Assembly (NCBI RefSeq): GCF_030296615.1
Contig: NZ_AP027732.1
Location: forward strand, 1,302,001-1,366,000
Direction of reading: 5' to 3'
Length of the DNA: 64,000 nucleotides
From: Frondihabitans sucicola
GTDB taxonomy: Bacteria; Actinomycetota; Actinomycetes; Actinomycetales; Microbacteriaceae
Shown: piece after piece, positions 57,618-64,000 of the stretch
Position numbering within the stretch: the stretch's first letter is position 1
How the letters are laid out: the number at the start of each line of letters is the position of its first letter
Position numbers and translations under genes: made by a program
Notes under the pieces: model-generated
Seen by the model: only the letters and a program-made list of their open reading frames with translations
What the model was told of the DNA's origin: nothing
Database searches by the model: none

Positions 57618-58505
57618 TCAGCGCGCGAGCGTGTACTGCACGTCGACCGCGTGGTCGGTGAATCCGCGGGCCGCGTAGAGGCGCAGTGCCGAGGTGTTGT
57701 CGCCCTCGACGTAGAGCGATGCGGTGGAGAGGCCGCGGGTGGCGAGGCGGTGCAGGCCCGCGTCGACGGCCAGGCCGCCGAGGTGCTGGCCCTGGTGCTC
57801 TGGGGCGACGCCGACCGCGTAGAACTCGCCGGGCTCCGGGGGCGGCCCGGCGACCTTCAGCCAGCAGAACGCGACGAGCTCGTCGCCCTGCCAGACGAGC
57901 AGGAAGTCGTCCGCGTCGAACCAGTCGTCGGCCTTGCGGGCGTCGAGGTCGAGCTGAGTCAGGGAGCCCTGCTCGGGGTGGTGGGCGAAGGCGCGGGCGT
58001 TGAGATCGAGCCAGGCCGCGTCGTCCGTGCCGGGGCGGAACGGGCGGACCGCGGTAGCGTCCGGGAGATCTGGAGCGGGGTGATCCTGGGAGACGGCCGC
58101 TCGCTGCTGGAGCAGGCGCCGCGTCGCCGTGAACCCGAACTCGTCGGCGAGGCGCTTCGCACCGGGGTGGTCTCCGTGAGCCCAGACCGCGAGCGGACCC
58201 TCGGTCAGCTCGACGACGTGACGAAGCAGGATCGTGCCCAGGCCCTGCCGACGGAGGGCCGGGCGCACGACCAGCTCGGCCTCGGACGAAGCACTCCGCA
58301 GGATCGCCGCGGCGTCGCCGTCGCCGACGACGGTGGCCTCGCCCGAGCGCGCGTCGACGAGCGCCTGGTCGGAGAACGGCGGGGTGCCGTCGACGGCGAG
58401 GGCCTCTGCCGCGAGTGGCCGAAGGAGGGCGGCCGCAGCGGCACCGCTCTGATCGGGAGCGGGGACGTCGGCCGGGCCCGGCTCAGGACGTGAGGGGCTG
58501 GACAT
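57618..58505 (-). CDS. mshD: Mycothiol synthase
   Basis: 295 residues with two GNAT acetyltransferase domains; the second (about 150-295) carries [20 protein letters not shown] for acetyl-CoA, the first [17 protein letters not shown]. It acetylates Cys-GlcN-Ins, the last step of mycothiol synthesis, in the cytosol. Its presence marks the organism as an actinomycete. ATG 58505 overlaps the glnR stop by 23 bases. Confidence 0.93.
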   Translation of the reverse strand: MSSPSRPEPGPADVPAPDQSGAAAAALLRPLAAEALAVDGTPPFSDQALVDARSGEATVVGDGDAAAILRSASSEAELVVRPALRRQGLGTILLRHVVELTEGPLAVWAHGDHPGAKRLADEFGFTATRRLLQQRAAVSQDHPAPDLPDATAVRPFRPGTDDAAWLDLNARAFAHHPEQGSLTQLDLDARKADDWFDADDFLLVWQGDELVAFCWLKVAGPPPEPGEFYAVGVAPEHQGQHLGGLAVDAGLHRLATRGLSTASLYVEGDNTSALRLYAARGFTDHAVDVQYTLAR

Positions 58506-59172
58506 CGCGCTGGTCGTCGTCGTAGACGTTGAAGCGGTAGCCGACGTTGCGGACGGTGCCGATCAGCGACTCGAGGTCGCCGAGCTTGGCGCGCAGGCGC
58601 CGCACGTGCACGTCGACGGTGCGGGTGCCACCGAAGTAGTCGTAGCCCCAGACCTCGCTGAGCAACTGCTCGCGCGTGAAGACCCGCGAGGGGTGCGTGG
58701 CGAAGAAGCGGAGCAGCTCGAACTCTTTGAAGGTGAGGTCGAGGGGGCGGCCGTGGACCTTGGCCGAGTAGCTGGCCTCGTCGATGACGACGCCCGAGGC
58801 CTGGATCTTGCTGCCCGACTGGCTCTGCGCCAGGCGCCCGGTCACGAGCCGGATGCGCGCGTCGACCTCGGCGGGGCCGGCCGTCTCGAGGATGACGTCG
58901 TCGACGCCCCACTCGGAGTTGACCGCGGTCAGGCCGCCTTCGGTGAGGACGAGCACGAGGGGAACCGTGACGCCGGTGGTGCGCAGGATCTTGCAGAGCG
59001 CCTTGGCGCTGGCGAGATCGGTTCTCGCGTCGACGAAGATGAGGTCGCTCGACGGAGCGTTGACGAGGTGAGCGGGCTCAGCCGGGATCTGGCGCGTACG
59101 GTGACTCAGGAGGGCGAGGGCCGGGAGGACGTCTGGCGTGCTGCCAGAGGTCAGGACCAAGAGTTGCGCCAC
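58483..59172 (-). CDS. glnR: GlnR-type winged-helix response regulator
   Basis: 229 residues. Atypical receiver domain (about 1-120) with VTEGGL-like [20 protein letters not shown], then an OmpR-type DNA-binding domain: [40 protein letters not shown]. It matches actinomycete GlnR, the global nitrogen regulator, which lacks a cognate kinase. The mshD-glnR adjacency is the same as in mycobacteria. GlnR of other actinomycetes also controls sugar importers, so the two cassettes here are possible targets. Confidence 0.92.
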   Translation of the reverse strand: MAQLLVLTSGSTPDVLPALALLSHRTRQIPAEPAHLVNAPSSDLIFVDARTDLASAKALCKILRTTGVTVPLVLVLTEGGLTAVNSEWGVDDVILETAGPAEVDARIRLVTGRLAQSQSGSKIQASGVVIDEASYSAKVHGRPLDLTFKEFELLRFFATHPSRVFTREQLLSEVWGYDYFGGTRTVDVHVRRLRAKLGDLESLIGTVRNVGYRFNVYDDDQRDVQPLTS

Positions 59173-59278
59173 ACGACCTCCAGTAGATGTACTCCCAGCG
59201 ATTCTAACGTCACACCGAGTTTGCCCCGGACCACCCTAGCGGGTGCGCAAGAGCGCCCCGGTAGGGGATGATGAAGCG

Positions 59279-59560
59279 GTGGAAACCAAGACCCGCGGCG
59301 AACGACTCCGGCTCGCGACCACCCTTCCCGTGTGGTTCGTGGCGATCGTCGGTGCGGTGGTGGTGGCGCTGACGACGCACGGCGACCGGTACCTCGTCTG
59401 GCTGCCCCTCGTACTCGGCGCGACGATCGTCGTGACCTTCAGCCTGCAGCTGGCGACCCGCGAGAAAGACGGGCTGGTCGATCGCACCATGCTGAGCCTC
59501 GCCGGCAGTCTCGTCGTCCTGGGAATCGCCACGGGCATCCTGTCGGTGCTCTCCCTCTAA
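59279..59560 (+). CDS. Small three-segment membrane protein
   Basis: 93 residues with three hydrophobic segments (LPVWFVAIVGAVVVALT, YLVWLPLVLGATIVVTFSL, LSLAGSLVVLGIATGIL). GTG 59279 is favoured: GGGG lies a short distance upstream, and the frame upstream is not protein-like. No family recognised. It is divergent from glnR and close to the next small gene. Confidence 0.7.
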   Translation: METKTRGERLRLATTLPVWFVAIVGAVVVALTTHGDRYLVWLPLVLGATIVVTFSLQLATREKDGLVDRTMLSLAGSLVVLGIATGILSVLSL

Positions 59561-59586
59561 GAGAGTTGCGCGGGTAGGCTGGCGGT

Positions 59587-59703
59587 ATGGATTCGCTGCT
59601 TCCTCTCGAGATGTTCTACATCGGCCTGCTCGTACTGGCCTCCCTCTGCATCGTCTTCGTGGCGGTCACCGTTCTGGTCAAGCTGTTCAAAGGCCAGCGC
59701 TAG
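59587..59703 (+). CDS. 38-residue single-pass membrane peptide
   Basis: MDSLLPLEMFYIGLL begins a 38-residue protein whose residues 8-33 form one hydrophobic segment, ending KLFKGQR. ATG 59587 is preceded by GGTAGGCTGGCGG. It lies 26 bases after the three-segment protein and six bases before the nitrobindin-like gene, so it is probably translated in that operon. Too small for routine gene callers. Confidence 0.6.
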   Translation: MDSLLPLEMFYIGLLVLASLCIVFVAVTVLVKLFKGQR

Positions 59704-59709
59704 ACCTCC

Positions 59710-60315
59710 ATGATCGAAATCCCCACCGACCTTCCTGCGGAGATCGTTCCGCTGTCGTGGCTTCTCGGCGTCTGGGAGGGCACCGGTGTGGTCGATTACA
59801 AGGTGGGCGACGAAGACGACACCCGCCGTACCCACGAGTTCGGGCAGCGCGTGAGCTTCAGTCATGACGGTCTCCCCTTCCTCAACTACAGCTCGTACTC
59901 GTGGCTGCTCGACGAGCAGCACACGCCACTGGCGAGCGAGACCGGGTACTGGCGCCTCGACCGTCCCGCCGAAGAGGGCGACCGCGGTCCGGGCATGCTG
60001 CCGGGCGTCGGTGTCCAGCCCTTCACGACTCCCCGGGCCGTCGAGATCCTGCGCACCCCCGACGACGGCTTCAACATCGAGGTCTCGCTGGTGCACCCGT
60101 CCGGCGTCAACGAGCTCTACCTGGGCCGCGTCAAGGGTCCGCGCATCGACCTCTCGACCGACGCGGTCCTGCGTTCGAGCAACGCCAAAGAGTATTCGGC
60201 GGCCACCCGCATGTACGGCCTCGTCGAGAACCACCTCCTCTGGGCGTGGGACATCGCCGCGTTCGGCAACGAGTTGCGCACGCACGCGTCCGGGCGGCTC
60301 GCTCATGTCGACTGA
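59710..60315 (+). CDS. Nitrobindin-like FABP-family heme protein
   Basis: 201 residues of the THAP4/nitrobindin beta-barrel. LSWLLGVWEGTGVVDY gives the conserved N-terminal tryptophan pattern, TGYWRLDRP and VEILRTPDD follow, and the C-terminal RLAHVD holds a candidate proximal His. The family binds heme and NO or scavenges peroxynitrite. It overlaps the ygfZ gene by 11 bases. Confidence 0.85.
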   Translation: MIEIPTDLPAEIVPLSWLLGVWEGTGVVDYKVGDEDDTRRTHEFGQRVSFSHDGLPFLNYSSYSWLLDEQHTPLASETGYWRLDRPAEEGDRGPGMLPGVGVQPFTTPRAVEILRTPDDGFNIEVSLVHPSGVNELYLGRVKGPRIDLSTDAVLRSSNAKEYSAATRMYGLVENHLLWAWDIAAFGNELRTHASGRLAHVD

Positions 60316-61423
60316 CGCCCGCACGCCCTTCGCCGCTCGCCCCGGTTTCGTCGCCGACGAGGCCACCGGCTCAGCCGCCCACTTCGGCAACCCGCTGGTC
60401 GAACAGAAGGCCCTGATCGCAGGATCCGCTCTGGTCGAGGTCCCCTCGCGCGGTCTCGTCACGGTCAGCGGCCCCGACCGGCTGTCGTGGCTCGACTCGC
60501 TCACCAGCCAGCGGCTCAAGGGCCTCGCCCCCGGCATCTCGACCGAGACGCTCCTGCTCGATCCCTCCGGCCGGGTGGAGCACGCCGCCGGCGTCCTCGA
60601 CGACGGTGAGACGACCTGGCTGCTCGTCGATGCGGCCGCGGCGCCGGCGTTCGCCGCCTGGCTCGATTCGATGCGCTTCATGCTGCGGGTCGAGGTCGCA
60701 GACCGCACGGGCGAGTTCGCGGTTCTCGGAGCGTTCGCCGACCTGTCGCTGCCCGCCGCCGATCCTGCAGGTGTTCCTCTCGTCTGGCTCGACCCGTGGC
60801 GCGAGGTCGCCGTCGGCGGCGTCGGCTACGCAGCCGAGGCGACGCACCCGGCCCACGACTGGACCTATCGCGAGACGCTCGTCACGGCAGACGGTCTCGC
60901 AGCCGTCGCTGCGTCCGACGTCGGCGTCGCGGGCTCCCTCGCCCTCGAGGCGCTGCGCATCGCCGCCTGGCGGCCGCGCATCGGCACCGAGGCCGACGAG
61001 CGCACCATTCCGCACGAGCTCGACTGGCTGCGCACCGCGGTCCACCTCGACAAGGGCTGCTACCGCGGGCAGGAGACCGTCGCCAAGGTGCACAACCTCG
61101 GGCACCCGCCGCGGCGCCTCGTGATGCTGCACCTCGACGGCTCCGACAACGTGCTGCCCGCGCACGGCGCCCCCGTGTCGGCACTCGACCCGAAGCTCGG
61201 CGGCGAGGTCGTCGTCGGCGAGATCACCTCGAGCGGCACCCACTACGAGCTCGGTCCGATCGCGCTCGCCGTGATCAAGCGCAGCGTCGACGTGACCGCT
61301 CCGCTCTCCGTGCTGGCCGACGGCACGGTCGTCGCGGCGGCGCAGGAGGTCATCGTTCCGCCCGAAGCGGGCGCAGCGGCCGGTGTTCCTCGGCTGCCGC
61401 GGCTGGGTGCCGTGCGGCGCTGA
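60305..61423 (+). CDS. Folate-binding YgfZ-like protein (iron-sulfur assembly)
   Basis: 372 residues, GcvT-like fold. The hallmark motif is KGCYRGQETVAKV near residue 250, with the Cys of the YgfZ/IBA57 family; ELDWLRTAVHLDKG precedes it. The family helps build or repair certain iron-sulfur enzymes with folate. ATG 60305 lies within the end of the nitrobindin-like gene. Confidence 0.92.
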   Translation: MSTDARTPFAARPGFVADEATGSAAHFGNPLVEQKALIAGSALVEVPSRGLVTVSGPDRLSWLDSLTSQRLKGLAPGISTETLLLDPSGRVEHAAGVLDDGETTWLLVDAAAAPAFAAWLDSMRFMLRVEVADRTGEFAVLGAFADLSLPAADPAGVPLVWLDPWREVAVGGVGYAAEATHPAHDWTYRETLVTADGLAAVAASDVGVAGSLALEALRIAAWRPRIGTEADERTIPHELDWLRTAVHLDKGCYRGQETVAKVHNLGHPPRRLVMLHLDGSDNVLPAHGAPVSALDPKLGGEVVVGEITSSGTHYELGPIALAVIKRSVDVTAPLSVLADGTVVAAAQEVIVPPEAGAAAGVPRLPRLGAVRR

Positions 61424-61439
61424 TCGTGCGGCGCTGACG

Positions 61440-62525
61440 GTGGCGCCCTCTGCGGGCACGGCCTCCGGGTTCGACGTTCGGCAGGCGCTGTTCCGCGTCC
61501 GATCCTCTTTTCCCGCGGTCGTCCAGATCGTCGTCGCCGCCGGTGCCGCGTATTCGATCGCGCGCTTCGGTCTCGGGCACGCGGCACCCGTGCTGGCGGT
61601 GACGGTGACCATCTCCTCGCTCGGTTTCGCGCGCGACGCCCGACCTCGGCGCGTGCTCGAGAACGCGGTCGGCGTGGTGATCGGGATCGCCCTCAGCGAG
61701 CTCCTCCTGCTCGTCATCGGCAAAGGGATCTGGCAGGACGGCGTCGTCCTGTTCGCCGCGCTCGTGATCGCCCGCTTCTTCTCGACGAGCAGCGCGTTCG
61801 CTGTGGCGGCCGCGACGCAGTCGATGTTCGTGATGCTCCTGCCCGATCCGGCCGGCGGTCCCTTCACCCGGTCGCTCGACGGCCTGGTCGGCGGTGTCAT
61901 CGCACTGCTCATCACGGCTCTGGTGCCCCGCGATCCGCTCGGGCTGGCCCGTGCCGACGCCACGCGCCTGTTCGCCGAGCTCCAGCCGGCCTTCGAGTCG
62001 CTCGTACGAGCTCTCCGCCACGACGACGTGCGGCAGGCCGACGCCGCCCTCGATCGGCTGCGGGCGACGCAGCCGCTGCTCGACGACTGGGCGGCGACGC
62101 TCGAGACCGCGCGGTCGATCTCGCGGCTGTCGCCGTTCTTGCGCCGGCGGCTTCCCGTGGTGGAGAGCGAGGCGCGGATCCTGCGCTACCTCGACCTGGC
62201 TGTTCGCAACCTGCGCGTGGTGACCCGCCGCATCGACACCGGCATCGGCGACGGGCGACGACGGCCCGAGGTGGCGGACGTCGTCGCGAGCATCGGTGTC
62301 GCCGTCGGGGTGCTGGGGGAGTCCTTCGCCTCGGTCGAGCGGCGGCCGGTGGCGCAGGAGGCGCTGTCCGCCGTCGGACGCCGTCTCGACCCCGCGCTCG
62401 TCCTGCCGGGCGCCGCGGTCGGCGAAACCGTGCTCGTCCTGATGCTGCGGCCGCTGGTGATCGACCTGCTCATGGCGACGGGGCTGCCTCACGACGAGGC
62501 CCGCGCGCGGCTCGCGTCGCTCTGA
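61440..62525 (+). CDS. FUSC-family membrane protein
   Basis: 361 residues. Four to six membrane segments in the first 165 residues (VQIVVAAGAAYSIARFGL, LENAVGVVIGIALSELLLLV, FVMLLPDPAGG, LVGGVIALLITALV), then a helical soluble region of about 190 residues with heptad-like helices. Such FUSC/aromatic-acid-exporter-like proteins are thought to export organic acids. Substrate unknown. GTG 61440 is the first usable start; ribosome site weak. Confidence 0.82.
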   Translation: MAPSAGTASGFDVRQALFRVRSSFPAVVQIVVAAGAAYSIARFGLGHAAPVLAVTVTISSLGFARDARPRRVLENAVGVVIGIALSELLLLVIGKGIWQDGVVLFAALVIARFFSTSSAFAVAAATQSMFVMLLPDPAGGPFTRSLDGLVGGVIALLITALVPRDPLGLARADATRLFAELQPAFESLVRALRHDDVRQADAALDRLRATQPLLDDWAATLETARSISRLSPFLRRRLPVVESEARILRYLDLAVRNLRVVTRRIDTGIGDGRRRPEVADVVASIGVAVGVLGESFASVERRPVAQEALSAVGRRLDPALVLPGAAVGETVLVLMLRPLVIDLLMATGLPHDEARARLASL

Positions 62526-62601
62526 CCGGGGCGGCGCCGTGGCCGGCGCTCCCCGTAACTCGCGCGCTGCTGTCTGCCGGTCGTCCGGCGGTCGTCCTGC
62601 C

Positions 62602-62682
62602 GGAAATCGAAGGGGATTCGCCGCCCGGGAGCCAATTCAGTGGGATCGACGGGGGCTTTGCCGAAAATCCCCTTCGATTTCT
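62602..62682. repeat. Inverted-repeat element, copy E (convergent FUSC / methyltransferase gap)
   Basis: Arms GGAAATCGAAGGGGATTC (62602-62619) and AATCCCCTTCGATTTC (62666-62681). Its interior has GGGATCGACGGGGGCTTTG, related to the interior of copy C. The rest of the gap (62683-62797) is GC-rich without a gene. Confidence 0.87.
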
Positions 62683-62797
62683 GACCACGGCCGGGACCGG
62701 GACCCGGGGCAGGACCGGGGGCCGGGTGCGCGGCGAGGACAGGAGCGAGGACCGGGGCGCGAGCAGGTGGGAAGCCAGGGTGGCGACCGGGGTGGGG

Positions 62798-63595
62798 CTA
62801 GGGCAACGGAGCGACGGCAGCCCAGGGCACCGTGACCTCGCCGAGCCGCCAGCGCGAGCGACCGTGCAGGATCGGCCAGCCCTCGTCGCGCAGGGCACTC
62901 ACCGTGGCCACCCACCGCTGCACGGGCGAGTAGACGGCGAGTCCGGCGTTGTAGCGCCAGTGCCGCTCGAGGTCGCCCAGGAACGCGTGGATCCGCTCCC
63001 CCTCCACATTGCGGTGGATCAGCGCCTTGGGCAGCCGCTCCGCCACGATCGACGGCGACTCGAGCGATGCCAGTCGGAGCGACGCGGTGAACGTCTGGGG
63101 ACCGTCGGCGGTGACGTCGATCCAACTCGCCACACGGCCGACCTCGTTGCAGGTGCCCTCGACGAGCACTCCGCCCGGCGCGAGCCGATCGACCATCCGG
63201 GCCCACGCGTCGGCGACGGCGGACTCGTCGTACTGGCGGAGGACGTTGAGGGCCCGGATCACGGCCGGTCGCCTCCCCGCGCGCTCGTCCGACGGAGGGA
63301 GAGGCACCTCGAAACCACCGAGCACGAACGACACCCCCGGGATCGCCGACAGTGACGCCAGGGCCACGCGCGACGGCTCGATCTCGATGCCGACGACCTC
63401 GACGTCCGGCCGCACGCGGGCAAGGCGCTGATGCAGTTCGAGAGAGGTCGTCGCGCTGGCGCCATAGCCGAGGTCGACCACGAGCGGGTCGACAGCGCGG
63501 CGGAAGGCGGGATGCGACGCGATCCAGCGATCGACCCTGCGGAGGCGGTTCGTGCCGGTCGTTCCGCGCGTGACCTGGCCGATGGGCATGCGCAC
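62798..63595 (-). CDS. Class I SAM-dependent methyltransferase-like protein
   Basis: 265 residues. SAM-binding motif I is VVDLGYGASATTSLEL, followed by VEVVGIEIEPSRVAL with the acidic residue for the ribose. The later region (RMVDRLAPGGVLVEGTCNE) fits the fold. The methyl acceptor is unknown. Start GTG 63595 or ATG 63589. It is divergent from gpmA. Confidence 0.83.
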   Translation of the reverse strand: MRMPIGQVTRGTTGTNRLRRVDRWIASHPAFRRAVDPLVVDLGYGASATTSLELHQRLARVRPDVEVVGIEIEPSRVALASLSAIPGVSFVLGGFEVPLPPSDERAGRRPAVIRALNVLRQYDESAVADAWARMVDRLAPGGVLVEGTCNEVGRVASWIDVTADGPQTFTASLRLASLESPSIVAERLPKALIHRNVEGERIHAFLGDLERHWRYNAGLAVYSPVQRWVATVSALRDEGWPILHGRSRWRLGEVTVPWAAVAPLP

Positions 63596-63637
63596 AAGTC
63601 AAGCATCCCGCGAGCGGGTCGGCGATAGGATCGGGGC

Positions 63638-64000
63638 ATGACTTCGACCCTCATCCTCCTCAGGCACGGCAACAGCGAGTGGAACCAGAAGAACCTCTTC
63701 ACGGGGTGGGTCGATGTCCGACTGAGCGAACAGGGAACCGCCGAGGCGAAGCGAGCCGGCGAACTGCTGCGCGACTCCGGCCTGAAGCCCGAGATCCTCT
63801 ACACGTCGGTCTTGACGCGCGCCATCCAGACGGCGAACCTCGCCCTCGAGGAGGCCGACCGCCTGTGGATCCCGGTCAAGCGCTCCTGGCGACTCAACGA
63901 GCGCCACTACGGTGCCCTCCAGGGCAAGGACAAGGCGCAGACCCTCGAAGAGTACGGCCCCGAGCAGTTCCAGACCTGGCGTCGTTCGTTCGACGTCCCG
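63638..64000 (+). CDS. gpmA: Phosphoglycerate mutase, dPGM type (3' end outside window)
   Basis: First 121 residues, starting [19 protein letters not shown] with the catalytic His in [31 protein letters not shown] and [15 protein letters not shown] are characteristic of 2,3-bisphosphoglycerate-dependent mutase. It interconverts 3- and 2-phosphoglycerate in glycolysis. ATG 63638 with GGGG upstream. The full protein is about 247 residues, so half is missing. Confidence 0.96.
   Translation, partial: MTSTLILLRHGNSEWNQKNLFTGWVDVRLSEQGTAEAKRAGELLRDSGLKPEILYTSVLTRAIQTANLALEEADRLWIPVKRSWRLNERHYGALQGKDKAQTLEEYGPEQFQTWRRSFDVP

Noticed and set aside
57207..58493. 428-residue open frame antisense to mshD
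   Set aside because: It reads the hexanucleotide repeats and the antisense of mshD; low complexity, no domain.

Overview
The window is 64 kb of very GC-rich DNA with GTG starts, 1- and 4-base gene overlaps and short intergenic gaps. Mycothiol synthase (mshD), a GlnR-type regulator, a SigK/RskA pair, a monomeric isocitrate dehydrogenase and a GlcNAc-type ABC uptake system without PTS together indicate an actinomycete. Gene order and protein style suggest the family Microbacteriaceae; the genus cannot be told from the sequence alone. There is no prophage, insertion sequence or plasmid gene; this is ordinary chromosome with an accessory sugar-catabolism half and a conserved housekeeping half.

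Layout. 1-12 kb: end of icd, then a divergent ROK kinase / ROK repressor pair controlling an amino-sugar operon (lipoprotein binding protein, two permeases, GH20 hexosaminidase, nagB, D-aminoacylase-like amidohydrolase). 12-18.6 kb: NmrA/TetR divergent pair, D-amino-acid deaminase, RidA, HAD phosphatase, VOC/HxlR pair, small oxidoreductase. 18.6-25.6 kb: second sugar operon (ROK repressor, binding protein, two permeases, GH4 glycosidase, BadF-type kinase). 25.7-32.5 kb, minus strand: epimerase-like protein, nagA, DUF2568 protein, purU, HAD hydrolase, MFS, MarR. 32.7-38.9 kb: mannosyltransferase, DUF2256/DUF3253 protein, MFS, DUF2017, clpS, then a ZTP-type riboswitch ahead of glyA-folD. 38.9-43.1 kb: Leloir pathway (galT, galK, galM) with a DeoR regulator. 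43.2-49.2 kb: tRNA-Lys with tandem copies of its 3' end, a possible structured RNA, sigK-rskA, a two-component system. 49.2-64 kb: pstSCAB with a PHO box, mutT1-like gene, ppk1, mshD, glnR, small membrane proteins, nitrobindin-like protein, ygfZ, FUSC protein, methyltransferase and the start of gpmA.

How the genes fit together. The first cassette imports and degrades GlcNAc-containing oligosaccharides; with nagA at 27 kb it forms a route hexosaminidase - ROK kinase - NagA - NagB. The adjacent D-aminoacylase, D-amino-acid deaminase and RidA hint that the source may be peptidoglycan fragments rather than chitin. The second cassette pairs a non-PTS importer with a cytoplasmic kinase and a GH4 phospho-glycosidase.

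Two window-wide features stand out. First, five copies of an 80-90 bp inverted-repeat element with conserved ends (AAATCGAAGGGGATT ... AATCCCCTTCGATTT) occur, four of them exactly between convergent genes and one translated as the tail of an MFS protein; a separate array of four 18-bp palindromes fills another convergent gap. Second, eight genes carry eleven single-base frameshifts, mostly in G/C homopolymers, all between 10 and 43 kb and all in accessory genes. They may be sequencing errors or real decay and should be resolved before any gene is called dead.
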